The notes: a model not told the origin generated them from the letters alone. A stretch of DNA of 64,000 bases from Paludibacteraceae bacterium (GCA_024693065.1 JAILLP010000024.1:62001-126000), one strand, 5' to 3'. Counted from the stretch's first letter, positions 41,701-50,495 are shown. Made by a program: numbers and translations.

Positions 41701-42221
41701 AGCTAAACGGAAAGAACATCCATGAGTTCGTGCGCACCGTGCGGATGGGTTTCGTGGACGTGCGCAAAGCCAGTCGGATGGACAATAGCAAGATCAATGC
41801 AGAGGAGGCGGAGGTCGTGGCGCAGATGGTGCGTTCCATCGCCCAGCTGAACGCGTCCGACCCAAGTTTCAAACTCTCCGAGCACGTAGGCATCATCGTG
41901 CCATTTCGCAATCAGATAGCCGTCATACTCAAGCAGTTGCGCAGTCTAGGCGTCGAGGGGGCGGAGCAGATTGTGATCGACACGGTGGAGCGGTTGCAAG
42001 GCGGACAGAAAGACTACATCATCTTCTCCACCACCATCAGCCAATACTACCAATTGGGCGTTTTGAGCGAGCCCGTCGAGGTGGAAGGGCAAGAGGTGGA
42101 CCGCAAGTTGAACGTGGCGATCACCCGGGCCAGGATGCAATTGTTTGTGGTCGGCAATGAGCCATTGTTACGGATGTCAGAGATTTACGGCAGGTTGATA
42201 GATTATTGCCGGGGGGAATGA
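38724..42221 (+). CDS. Dna2-like fusion of PD-(D/E)XK nuclease and SF1 helicase
   Basis: GRMDLLSADYHKIVELKSGK nuclease motif; VGPPGTGKTNLAMRTM Walker A; VAIVDEASQILEPQ Walker B; MIGDHKQLPAVV; DTVERLQGGQKDYIIFSTT; LNVAITRARMQLFVVGN. Confidence 0.88.
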   Translation: MKKQNLSLEQNQAQDDLVSLLKDLQGNLPMRARYVRLGRMLQRTVSELGSHLHVVYSNQASYIDAICKERNYPQRKSLQVLRRHISNTLHNQFSPSEEDYLFDVKAMAEALSFFFRVPIPIGLTEALPESWRNLEFIPDTRHMVKYARLRMTVSRWTDSLLYGEVENVGEESFDGEYVAAYTQMGNDEPMAQATRHLGDTFAELNASLFEGAQVNLLDVSVESREDGTPLFVPELVVFEPDFLVDITAITGCIRPYGSHAMNHLLHKVEPPSQSAAITIGNVANQFLDDCVNQTKEEPATYEDSMKKAFNMDPIPFCTMEEINAEFFQTTKVQFNNIQRTVDKSFDEVGIHLREGVVLEPTFICEALGMQGRMDLLSADYHKIVELKSGKADEWNKTEPEVRDEHLLQLTLYYEFLHYNLGLDYAEVSSFLLYSRYPRMKDCRASRRMVREALQLRNNIVASEWNLLRGGSRDLYTTLTPELLNQNNLCGKLWSVYIEPSLSDTLKPLHTADALELAYFHTFFTFVEREMFLAKIGCSSTDRNGGYSDAWNLPAEEKLRSGNIIMDLTIDQFNVTDGLDVSDHSEAIRNIRFHWVQDDENLANFRVGDLVMVYERNDAQDNVTNKQLFRCSIESFDADNVVVRLTYKQRNRAVFNLSSHYAMEHDMMTSSFNAMTRSLRAFLVAPKERRDLLLGRRDFRFSPKQPIPRPSTESAQVNDIVGDALCAEDFYLLVGPPGTGKTNLAMRTMVDNFLANPEHRILLMAYTNRAVDEICRMLHRYDPELDYIRIGNELNCDPAFRQHLLKYQIEGCTNRSAVKSRLFQPRIYVATVASMDSKTALFDLFHFDVAIVDEASQILEPQLLGLLCATTKGGEAAIRKFVMIGDHKQLPAVVQQPRSEAEVTDPALRTFGLENCADSLFERLHRHMLAHSEVKPGMLDTQWRMHPTISEFVSREFYHKALRVGKNRHQTVVELPFTSEGETRQLACFPKNMELNGKNIHEFVRTVRMGFVDVRKASRMDNSKINAEEAEVVAQMVRSIAQLNASDPSFKLSEHVGIIVPFRNQIAVILKQLRSLGVEGAEQIVIDTVERLQGGQKDYIIFSTTISQYYQLGVLSEPVEVEGQEVDRKLNVAITRARMQLFVVGNEPLLRMSEIYGRLIDYCRGE

Positions 42222-42274
42222 TGGGGTATGAGGTTCATCATTCGACAAGAGCCAAGCGATATTCCAGGGCATCA

Positions 42275-42392
42275 CACACCCAAACCCCGAAGGGGTGATA
42301 TCCTCCAGGCAGGGGTGTCGTCCTTTCAGGACTAGGAAATCCATCGAACTGTTCCATAATTCTTAATTCAAAATTCATAATTCATAATTCAT
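42275..42392. repeat. Intergenic composite repeat, locus B
   Basis: ccccgaaggggtgatatcctccaggcaggggtgt (reverse complement of the locus C core) followed by ttcttaattcaaaattcataattcataattcat. Confidence 0.65.
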
Positions 42393-42397
42393 ATTGC

Positions 42398-42405
42398 TAT
42401 CTTTG
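42398..42405 (+). promoter_or_regulatory. -7 element TATCTTTG for the capA-like gene
   Basis: Exact TAnnTTTG, about 40 nt upstream of the ATG. Confidence 0.5.
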
Positions 42406-42444
42406 CATAACCAAAACATAACCTATTACGTTCCAACAGATTAA

Positions 42445-43662
42445 ATGAAACGATACTTTTTATTCATATTGCTCGCCCTGTTCGTATGCGCACAGAGCCA
42501 GGCCGGAAGAAGATCCAAAAGAAGACATAAGGCCAAAATCGAAACCGTAGTCGACACATTGGCCAACAAACAAGAGAATCAGGCCGTAGTGGCGATCGAC
42601 ACGCTGCGAACCGACTCGCTAGCGCAGGGGACAGACACCCTCATGGTCATCGAACCGACCGACAAACACGACACGATCACCATCACAGCGGTGGGGGACG
42701 TCATGATAGGCAGTATTCTGCCAAACACCTCCTACCTGCCTCCCAAAGAAGAGGAGGATAAGTTCTTCGACGAGGTGAAACCCTACTTCCAGAACTCCGA
42801 CATCGTATTCTGCAACGTGGAAGGCACATTCACCGACACAGAGGTGGGTGCGAAGAACTGCAACGACCCCAAGACCTGCTTCAAGTTCGGTATGCCTTGC
42901 CGTTTCGCGCAATACTACAAAGAGGCGGGCTTCAACGTGGTGAGCGTGGCGAACAACCATAGCGGAGACTTCGGAGAGAAGGGCAAGGAAAACGCCAAGA
43001 GACTATTCGACAGCCTGCAGATCAATTGGGCGGGCTTCACGGAGAAACCTACCGCGGAGTTCGTCGAGAACGGTGTCAAGTACGGTTTCTGCGCCTTCGC
43101 ACCTAATCGGGGCACCGTGCAAATCACCGACTACGAAGTATTGGACTCGCTGGCAAAACAACTACGGCAGACCTGCGACATCGTGATCGTATCCTTCCAC
43201 GGAGGCGCTGAAGGGAGCAAATACCAACACGTTCCGAGAAACTACGAGAACTTCCTCGGTCAGAACAGAGGGAATGTCTATGAATTCGCACACAGAGCCA
43301 TCGACGCCGGAGCGGACATCGTGCTGGGACATGGTCCTCACGTGACCCGCGCCGTAGAGATCTATAAGAACAAGTTCATCGCCTATAGCATGGGCAACTT
43401 CGCCACCTACAGCAACGTGAACATCAAGGGAGTGAACGGTCTAGCCCCTATCTTCAGGGTGAAGATGGAGCAACAGACGGGCAACTTCATCAGCGCTGAG
43501 ATCATCTCCACTTACCAAATCAAACCACCGAACAAGGGTCCACACATCGACCCCGACAACCGTGTGCTGAAGGTGATTCAAGCCCTGACGAAGGAGGATA
43601 TGCACGACAATCTGCCACAGATATCCGACGAGGGAATCATTACTGCACCGGAAGGCAATTGA
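42445..43662 (+). CDS. CapA-family (PGA_cap metallophosphatase-like) protein
   Basis: ITAVGDVMIGS, VEGTFTD, SVANNHSGDFGEKG, HGGAEGSKYQHVP, GADIVLGHGPHVTRAVEIY. Confidence 0.88.
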   Translation: MKRYFLFILLALFVCAQSQAGRRSKRRHKAKIETVVDTLANKQENQAVVAIDTLRTDSLAQGTDTLMVIEPTDKHDTITITAVGDVMIGSILPNTSYLPPKEEEDKFFDEVKPYFQNSDIVFCNVEGTFTDTEVGAKNCNDPKTCFKFGMPCRFAQYYKEAGFNVVSVANNHSGDFGEKGKENAKRLFDSLQINWAGFTEKPTAEFVENGVKYGFCAFAPNRGTVQITDYEVLDSLAKQLRQTCDIVIVSFHGGAEGSKYQHVPRNYENFLGQNRGNVYEFAHRAIDAGADIVLGHGPHVTRAVEIYKNKFIAYSMGNFATYSNVNIKGVNGLAPIFRVKMEQQTGNFISAEIISTYQIKPPNKGPHIDPDNRVLKVIQALTKEDMHDNLPQISDEGIITAPEGN

Positions 43663-43697
43663 GAATTAAAAATTAAGAATTAAGAATTAAGAATTAA
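43661..43697. repeat. AATTAAG tandem repeat at the capA 3' end
   Basis: gagaattaaaaattaagaattaagaattaagaattaa. Confidence 0.65.
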
Positions 43698-43742
43698 CGG
43701 GGAGTAATATTTTTCAAAATTTTTATTGCGTATATTGTACAT

Positions 43743-43767
43743 TGTATAAAATTATTTTATACATTCG
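43743..43767 (+). promoter_or_regulatory. 9-bp perfect inverted repeat TGTATAAAA-TTA-TTTTATACA overlapping a -7-like TACATTCG
   Basis: Read directly; about 105 nt upstream of the gliding-motility-type gene. Confidence 0.5.
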
Positions 43768-43870
43768 CGGATGATAACCACACAAGGTATGTGGTTGGGA
43801 ATACTTGTTAGGTTTGCAATTGGAGCGCCTGTAGTATTTGAACTGTTATTGTTTGTAATAAAATAAAAAT

Positions 43871-46318
43871 ATGCATTTAAAAAACTTTCTATCTGCAATA
43901 GTAATCGCTTGTTGTTCAATATGCAACATCCACGGAAGCGTGCTTATCAGCGGCATAATGGCAGACCCGGCCAGCTACGACAACATCTACGAGTACGTGC
44001 AATTCATGACCTCCGAACGCATTGATTTCTCGGAGACGCCCTACACGGTGATCATCTGCAACAACGGCACAATCCTCCACCCGAGCGGCTGGCTAACGGG
44101 AAGCACACTGACCTACGCCATACAACTCGATTCAGGAGTAGTGGAGATGGGCGAGACGTTCTACATAGGCGGTCCCACCCCGAAACTGAACGGTCCGAAT
44201 AGCGAAGACATACACTTGAAAAATTGGTTCGCAATCGATTGTACCGCCCAGGACGGAGCAGGAGGCATAGGGTTGAAACAGCAATGGAGAATAGGCATGG
44301 TAGGCAACGGAGGTCCCTCGGCGGACGGTATCGCAGTCTTTGCGGGCAAGGCGGAGGATCTGACGGAGGAGAGCGTTCCCCTGGACTGCGTCTTCTACGG
44401 GGATGCGGTGGGAGATGCGGCCGCCTACCAATACCGCCTAACGGACAGCACCCTACTCGATGAGGAGGACGATATATACCCTTCGCCCGGCAAGGAGTGC
44501 CTGATGAAGTTCGAGGGAGTCTACAACTACCTGGAGGACAAATGGGTAGTGGAACGCATAAGCTTTTCCGTACCCTCCTTCACCGAGGAAGATTTCAAGC
44601 CTGCGATCAAACTGATTCCCTACGTTTTCGACGTGGAGGTCTCCTCCACCCCCTGCGAGGAGTGCATCACCTGGAAGAGCATCCTACCTGACACCACACG
44701 ATTCGCCGTGCTTTGGCAAGAGGATTCCACCGCGGGATGTCCCGCCTACCCTACGACAATCTGCAGCATGCCCGATTCCCTGCCCGAGGGACTCAGTCTG
44801 CTGGAGTTCTCCACCGAGAAAAACCTTTGCACAGCAAACGCTCCCATGGCACAACACCTTGTAGCCATCTACCCGATGGAGAACGGTTGCATAGACACCT
44901 TAGGGTGCGATTTAGGACTCCACATAGCGCAGGCAACCTTACGGGAAACCACAACGTCCCATTTGCGGGGATGCTTGGGAGATACGACGCTCTACCTAGC
45001 AGAAGGGAGGGATAGTGTTTGGGTAGAACTGCCAACGCCCCAGTTCGACAACCCCTGCAATCAGTTTCACCTGACCAGCACCTTCCAGCCAGACTCCTTC
45101 GCACCAGGGACGTACACGTTCGATTTTGCCTTGAGGAACGAATCCGAGCAGGTGGTGGATCAATGCGCCACGCTTGTCCACGTGATAGATACGATACCAC
45201 CGATCGGACCTGACACCACGCCTACCATCGTGGACACCATACCGACAGTCTTACCTGACACCACGCCTACCATCGTGGACACCATACCGACTGTCTTACA
45301 AGATACCACGCCTACCATCGTGGACACCATACCGACTGTCTTACAAGACACTACGCCTACCATCGTGGACACCATACCGACTGTCTTACAAGATACCACG
45401 CCTACCATCGTGGACACCATACCGACAGTCTTACAAGACACTACGCCTACTATTGTGGACACCATACCGACTGTCTTACAAGATACCACGCCTGCCATCG
45501 TGGATACCATACCGACAGTCTTACCTGACACCACGCCTGCCATTGTGGATACCATACCAACTGTCTTACAAGACACCGCGCCTACCATCGTGGATACCAT
45601 ACCGACAGTCTTACAAGACACTACACCTACCATCGTGGACACCATACCGACAGTCTTACAAGATACCACGCCTACCATCGTGGATACCATACCGACTGTC
45701 TTACAAGATACCACGCCTACCATCGTGGACACCATACCGACAGTCTTACAAGACACCACGCCTACCATCGTGGATACCATACCGTCTGTTGTACCTGATA
45801 CCACGCCTACCATCGTGGATACCATACCGTCTGTTGTACCTGATACCACGCCTACCATTGTGGACACCATACCGACTGTCTTACCTGACACCACGCCTAC
45901 CATCGTGGACACCATACCGACTGTCTTACCTGACACCACGCCTACCATCGTGGATACCATACCCGAACGGGAGGAAGATGAACCGCTTTTGCCAACAGAC
46001 ACGATATCGGGAGAGAAAGGAAGCGGGAAGGCGAAAGATGTTCCGTATAACCTATTACTGACGCCTAACGGAGACGGTATAAACGACAGACTTGAGATTG
46101 AATCACTGTCGCAATATCCTGACAATGAAATCTATATCTACAACAAATGGGGCATACAAGTCTTCCATATGAAACATTACGACAACCATTGGGGAGGCGA
46201 CAACCACAATGGATTCAGCCTAGGCGGAAGGAAACTATTACCCGTCGGGACATACTATTACCTGCTTCTCTCCAAAGGGTCGAAAGCGCTGTCTGGTTTT
46301 ATTGAATTATCATATTGA
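43871..46318 (+). CDS. Secreted protein with Thr/Pro tandem-repeat stalk and T9SS type B (gliding-motility-associated) C-terminal domain
   Basis: Signal peptide; DTTPTIVDTIPTVLQ repeats; C-terminus LLLTPNGDGINDRLEIESL...IYIYNKWGIQVFHMKHYDNHWGG...LPVGTYYYLL. Confidence 0.88.
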   Translation: MHLKNFLSAIVIACCSICNIHGSVLISGIMADPASYDNIYEYVQFMTSERIDFSETPYTVIICNNGTILHPSGWLTGSTLTYAIQLDSGVVEMGETFYIGGPTPKLNGPNSEDIHLKNWFAIDCTAQDGAGGIGLKQQWRIGMVGNGGPSADGIAVFAGKAEDLTEESVPLDCVFYGDAVGDAAAYQYRLTDSTLLDEEDDIYPSPGKECLMKFEGVYNYLEDKWVVERISFSVPSFTEEDFKPAIKLIPYVFDVEVSSTPCEECITWKSILPDTTRFAVLWQEDSTAGCPAYPTTICSMPDSLPEGLSLLEFSTEKNLCTANAPMAQHLVAIYPMENGCIDTLGCDLGLHIAQATLRETTTSHLRGCLGDTTLYLAEGRDSVWVELPTPQFDNPCNQFHLTSTFQPDSFAPGTYTFDFALRNESEQVVDQCATLVHVIDTIPPIGPDTTPTIVDTIPTVLPDTTPTIVDTIPTVLQDTTPTIVDTIPTVLQDTTPTIVDTIPTVLQDTTPTIVDTIPTVLQDTTPTIVDTIPTVLQDTTPAIVDTIPTVLPDTTPAIVDTIPTVLQDTAPTIVDTIPTVLQDTTPTIVDTIPTVLQDTTPTIVDTIPTVLQDTTPTIVDTIPTVLQDTTPTIVDTIPSVVPDTTPTIVDTIPSVVPDTTPTIVDTIPTVLPDTTPTIVDTIPTVLPDTTPTIVDTIPEREEDEPLLPTDTISGEKGSGKAKDVPYNLLLTPNGDGINDRLEIESLSQYPDNEIYIYNKWGIQVFHMKHYDNHWGGDNHNGFSLGGRKLLPVGTYYYLLLSKGSKALSGFIELSY
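45212..45961 (+). repeat. 45-bp in-frame tandem repeat (16 full units plus a partial unit) encoding DTTPTIVDTIPTVL[Q/P]
   Basis: Unit starts tracked in the DNA every 45 nt from 45212 to 45932. Confidence 0.9.
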
Positions 46319-46321
46319 GTC

Positions 46322-47230
46322 ATGAAACATTTTCTACTGATCCTATTCATCATGGCAGGCTGGGTAGCCAAAGCCCAGCAGGAAGAACGTCCGTCGTTAT
46401 ACATGGAGAACCCATACCTCTACAACTCAGCCTGTTCGGGCTTCACAAGCGGACTGAACGTCACTCTTCAGTACACCAATCAATGGATGGGGATAGCGAG
46501 AAGTCCGAGCGAGATATCCGCCACCGTCCACAAACTATTGAGGGAAACGAACTACTCCATGGGAGGCATCGTCCTGTGCGAAAAGGCAGGCGTATCCAAG
46601 CTATTGGAGGTGGAGATGTCCGGCACCTACCGTTTCCTGGTGACCGACTGGACTTGGCTCTCCCTGAACGTGGGCGGCGGAGCTCGATGCATCGGCAAGG
46701 ACTTCTCCCTCCTTAGGCAAGACGAAGACCCCTACTTCGAGCGGCAGAAGGGAACAGAGGTGGTCGTCCGCTTCCGCATGGGGGCATGGCTACGTTTCGA
46801 AGGAGAGGATTTCCTCGCCTTCAGCGTGCGTGGTGTGGGGAACGGTCACCTACGAGCCTTCGGGCACAAGCAGGCGACCCACTTCTACCTATCCGGCGGG
46901 AAACGGTTCCGCACGAGCGCAAACAGGTATCTATCGTTAAACGGAATGCTCTACGTGGCGAAATACTCACCCTTCGGAGCGGTGGTCTCCCCCAGCCTAC
47001 AACTGAGGAAGAAATGGGAGCTCGGTCTCAGCTACCAGACGGGAAGGATGGTCTCCCCTTGGGCAAGGCTGAACCACAAGGAGAACCTCTTTCTCTCCTG
47101 CATGTACACCTTCCCAATGAGCCGTCTCTGCCAAGCCGGCAACGCCTCCACCTTCTCCCTGATGATAGGCTTCCGATGCGTGTCGAGCGAAAAAGAAAAG
47201 GAGCGAATCTACCGAAACGCTCCCCTATGA
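46322..47230 (+). CDS. PorP/SprF-family type IX secretion membrane protein
   Basis: PYLYNSACSGFTSGLNVTLQYTNQWMGIARSPSEISATVHK; directly downstream of the T9SS type B cargo gene. Confidence 0.85.
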   Translation: MKHFLLILFIMAGWVAKAQQEERPSLYMENPYLYNSACSGFTSGLNVTLQYTNQWMGIARSPSEISATVHKLLRETNYSMGGIVLCEKAGVSKLLEVEMSGTYRFLVTDWTWLSLNVGGGARCIGKDFSLLRQDEDPYFERQKGTEVVVRFRMGAWLRFEGEDFLAFSVRGVGNGHLRAFGHKQATHFYLSGGKRFRTSANRYLSLNGMLYVAKYSPFGAVVSPSLQLRKKWELGLSYQTGRMVSPWARLNHKENLFLSCMYTFPMSRLCQAGNASTFSLMIGFRCVSSEKEKERIYRNAPL

Positions 47231-47253
47231 TTTCTGGATGAAGGGTGACAAGC

Positions 47254-48321
47254 CTATTCGACCTGTCCGCTGATCTCCACCTCCTGCTTTTTCAGCTTGT
47301 TCTTATTTAGTTCCGCATATTGGATCCTATTCTTGTAGATATCGCAAGCGAGGTAAAGCGCATTGCGGAAGGACTCCTCCGATGCCTCGCCGACGCCCAC
47401 CTTATCATAAGAAACGTCATGAACAGGAGAGGTGCGGATGATAGGCAAGTTAGCCGTGAAGTTCACGCCGCTCTCCATGGCGATGCATTTGAACGGAGCC
47501 AAGCCCTGGTCGTGGTACATCGCCAACACTGCGTCGAAGCGTTTGAAGTTACCGCTACCGAACAACGAGTCAGCAGGGTATGGTCCGAAACATGTGACAC
47601 CCATATCCGACGCTTTCTTGATGGCAGGGATGATGATCTCCTCTTCCTCGGAGCCCAACACACCATTGTCACCCGCATGAGGGTTAAGGCCCAACACAGC
47701 GATGCGCGGACGAACCACGGAGAAGTCTTGGATAAGGGTTTTGTTCAAATCGCTCAGCTTAGAGACGATCTTATCCACCGAGAGGTAAGAAGAAACCGAC
47801 TTGATAGGCACGTGTCCAGTCACCACAGCGACCTTCAACACATCGCTCACCATCAGCATCAAGCCCTTTTCTCCATAGCCGAACTTATCCTGCAGATACT
47901 CGGAATGTCCAGGGAAATGGAACTTCTCGGACTGGATGTTCTTCTTATTGATCGGCGCCGTCACCAGCACATCGATCAATCCATCCCGCAAGTCGGACGT
48001 GGCACGCTCCAAGGCCAGAAATGCGGCATGGCCAGCCTCCTCCGTGGATTTGGCCAACTCCACCTTTATCTCCTCATCGACGCAATTGATGATGTTGGAA
48101 CGCTTCGGATTCGCCTCCGTCGCATTGGATATGACGTTCAGATTGAAGTTCTCTATATTCAACGATTTACGATGATAGGCGGCCGCCTTCGAGGAACCGT
48201 ACACGATCGGAATGCAGAACTCATTCACGCGCATGTCGGCCAATGTTTTGATAATCACCTCATAACCAATACCATTGATGTCACCCTGCGTGATGCCGAC
48301 TTTTATTTTATCTTCTTCCAT
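47254..48321 (-). CDS. pdxA: 4-hydroxythreonine-4-phosphate dehydrogenase
   Basis: VGITQGDINGIGYEVIIKT, VTAPINKKNIQ, GLNPHAGDNGVLG, MYHDQGLAPFK. Confidence 0.94.
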   Translation of the reverse strand: MEEDKIKVGITQGDINGIGYEVIIKTLADMRVNEFCIPIVYGSSKAAAYHRKSLNIENFNLNVISNATEANPKRSNIINCVDEEIKVELAKSTEEAGHAAFLALERATSDLRDGLIDVLVTAPINKKNIQSEKFHFPGHSEYLQDKFGYGEKGLMLMVSDVLKVAVVTGHVPIKSVSSYLSVDKIVSKLSDLNKTLIQDFSVVRPRIAVLGLNPHAGDNGVLGSEEEEIIIPAIKKASDMGVTCFGPYPADSLFGSGNFKRFDAVLAMYHDQGLAPFKCIAMESGVNFTANLPIIRTSPVHDVSYDKVGVGEASEESFRNALYLACDIYKNRIQYAELNKNKLKKQEVEISGQVE

Positions 48322-48372
48322 GTCTTATATTATCAGAATTATCTACTTTCTTTTTCACAAAAGTAAAAAAAA

Positions 48373-49386
48373 TTATTCAATTTCCAACGAATGGAGGACC
48401 GCCTCCACCTGTCTGATTTTATTTCTCTTTTTATGCTGTGGGGCATAGACGAACGCCTCCACGGTCACCGTTTCCTGACGCAATGTATCGACAAAAGTAC
48501 GGCTGACGAACGGTCCGCCCATGAACTCGTTCTCCGTGCGCCAAAGGCCCCGCACCTCAGTGCATTTCCTTCCCTTGTAGAGGATATGACGCTCCACCGG
48601 AGGAATGACCTCATGCTCCACACACATATAGGACCCCTCTGAAGGTCCGGGAATATATATCTTGGTGAGGGAATCCCTCTTTTCCAGAATACGGTCAAGA
48701 TCCATGTCCTTCTTGCCTTGGAAAGGCGTGCGGTACGCGAGGACATCCAGACGGGCATCAACGCTACCGTTGGACAGCCAAATGAATTTCTCGCCCACCT
48801 TGCTTTTGTTAATGTAATTAGGCAAGGAGACCCTGATGCCCAGCTTATCGTACAAGAGTTTTTTCCCTTCCGCATTCGCATATCTGTCAAAATAGAGGAT
48901 GCTACGCTCACACTCCTTATCGACGAAGAAATCGACGATAGCCCTTCCCCTCTCCTTCACGACACGCGCCATCTCCTCCTGGTTGGGGGCGGTAATCTTC
49001 ACGATGGCTTGTGTCTTAGCCCAACGATCCACGGAGAAAGAGACCTTTCCTTGGGTGTATTGCGTGCTGTCCACGTCATAAAAGATAAGGCTACGCATAG
49101 GCTTTACAATATCCGTAAACTCCTGTGTGTTAAGGAATAGGATATTAAACAACGGTTCCGCCTGCGGAAGTCCCGGCATGTCTTCATCCAAGACGTCGAA
49201 CAAGGTGCGGCCCGCATCTCCTTTCCAGATATCAGGGTCGCCCACGACCATCACATCGTAGGCATTTCCGCCTACCGTGACCGTAAACAAACCATTATCC
49301 TTCTTCGAACACGAAGTGAGCGCAGTAATTACCATGAAGGCACAACACGCTATGAAGGCAACTCTTTTTTTCATGAAATCTACCAT
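48373..49386 (-). CDS. DUF4837-like lipoprotein
   Basis: Lipobox TALTSC; resembles the Bacteroidetes DUF4837 family (VGDPDIWKGDAG...). Confidence 0.65.
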   Translation of the reverse strand: MVDFMKKRVAFIACCAFMVITALTSCSKKDNGLFTVTVGGNAYDVMVVGDPDIWKGDAGRTLFDVLDEDMPGLPQAEPLFNILFLNTQEFTDIVKPMRSLIFYDVDSTQYTQGKVSFSVDRWAKTQAIVKITAPNQEEMARVVKERGRAIVDFFVDKECERSILYFDRYANAEGKKLLYDKLGIRVSLPNYINKSKVGEKFIWLSNGSVDARLDVLAYRTPFQGKKDMDLDRILEKRDSLTKIYIPGPSEGSYMCVEHEVIPPVERHILYKGRKCTEVRGLWRTENEFMGGPFVSRTFVDTLRQETVTVEAFVYAPQHKKRNKIRQVEAVLHSLEIE

Positions 49387-49407
49387 TATCGTGGATACTA
49401 AAAATTG

Positions 49408-50436
49408 CTATTTCTCGGAAATCTTTTGGGTCGACAATAATCCGCACGCCGCAAGGATATCCTCTCCCCTTGATTTTCTGATGGTTGTAGTGACACCCTT
49501 CTTGTTGAGTTGATCACGGAACCACTCCATCCGTTGCATGGAGGCGCCCTTGAAAGGGGTGTCCGGGACCGTATGGAAGCGGATAAGGTTGACCCTGCAC
49601 TCCAAGCCGGAGAGGAGCCGAACAAGCGCATCGACGTGGCGTTGCTGGTCATTCACCCCTTCGAACATCGTATATTCGAAGGAGACCCTTCTCTGGCCCG
49701 TAAAATCAAACCGTTTTATCTCCTCAAGGACCCGTGCGATAGGAAAGGCTTTCTGCGCCGGCATCATCTCCAGACGCTCCTCCGCGATCGGATTGTGCAG
49801 ACTGACCGCCAAGTGACACTGGCTTTCGGACAAGAAACGAAGCATACCCGGAATCAGTCCCACGGTGGAGACAGTGACCCTTTTCGGGCTCCAAGCATAG
49901 CCGGTCTCCGCGGTGAGGACATTCAACACACGCAACACATTATCCGTATTATCGAAAGGCTCGCCCATGCCCATGAAGACGATGTTGGTCAACTCCTTCG
50001 ACTCCGGGATCGATTGAATCTGGTTCAGTATATCCGTGGCGGTAAGCTGTCCATGGAAACCCTGCTTGCCCGTCGCGCAGAACTTACAGCCCATTTTACA
50101 ACCCACCTGAGTGGAGACGCACAAAGTACAGCGGTCCCCGTCCGGAATCATTACGCTCTCGACGAATCCACCGGCGACCTCGAAGAGATACTTCTTCGTG
50201 CCATCCTTCGAGACGGTAGTCTGGATAGGCTTATAGCAGCCCACCTCATATGCGTCGGCCAACTTGGTGCGGTTCGACAACGACAGGTTGGTCATCTCAT
50301 CAATGGAGGTCACCCGTTTTTTGTAGAGCCAGTCAGCGATCTGCTTAGCGGTGAAAGAAGGCATGGACATCTCTTGGACAATCTGTTTCAGTTCGTCCAG
50401 CGGCAACGCCAATAACGGTTTCCTTTGCTTATCCAT
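49408..50436 (-). CDS. rlmN: 23S rRNA/tRNA (adenine-C2)-methyltransferase, radical SAM
   Basis: CKMGCKFCATGKQGFHG, VFMGMGEPFDNTDNVLR, VSTVGLIPGM, AVSLHNP. Confidence 0.96.
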   Translation of the reverse strand: MDKQRKPLLALPLDELKQIVQEMSMPSFTAKQIADWLYKKRVTSIDEMTNLSLSNRTKLADAYEVGCYKPIQTTVSKDGTKKYLFEVAGGFVESVMIPDGDRCTLCVSTQVGCKMGCKFCATGKQGFHGQLTATDILNQIQSIPESKELTNIVFMGMGEPFDNTDNVLRVLNVLTAETGYAWSPKRVTVSTVGLIPGMLRFLSESQCHLAVSLHNPIAEERLEMMPAQKAFPIARVLEEIKRFDFTGQRRVSFEYTMFEGVNDQQRHVDALVRLLSGLECRVNLIRFHTVPDTPFKGASMQRMEWFRDQLNKKGVTTTIRKSRGEDILAACGLLSTQKISEK

Positions 50437-50495
50437 TGTAGGGCCGAGATTACAATCCGATAGGATGACAATCCAAAAATAATATAACTAAAAAA

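Noticed and set aside
45212-45961. Possible CRISPR array
   Set aside because: Units are contiguous 45-bp coding repeats with no unique spacers and no cas genes nearby.
45453-46061. 202-aa repeat ORF in another plus-strand frame
   Set aside because: Alternate-frame reading of the same tandem repeat.
45160-46125. 321-aa antisense ORF with MVSTMVGVVSCKTVG repeats
   Set aside because: Reverse strand of the 45-bp in-frame repeat; a period divisible by 3 keeps antisense frames open. The plus-strand gene has a signal peptide and T9SS domain.
47320-48366. 348-aa plus-strand ORF
   Set aside because: Antisense shadow of pdxA.
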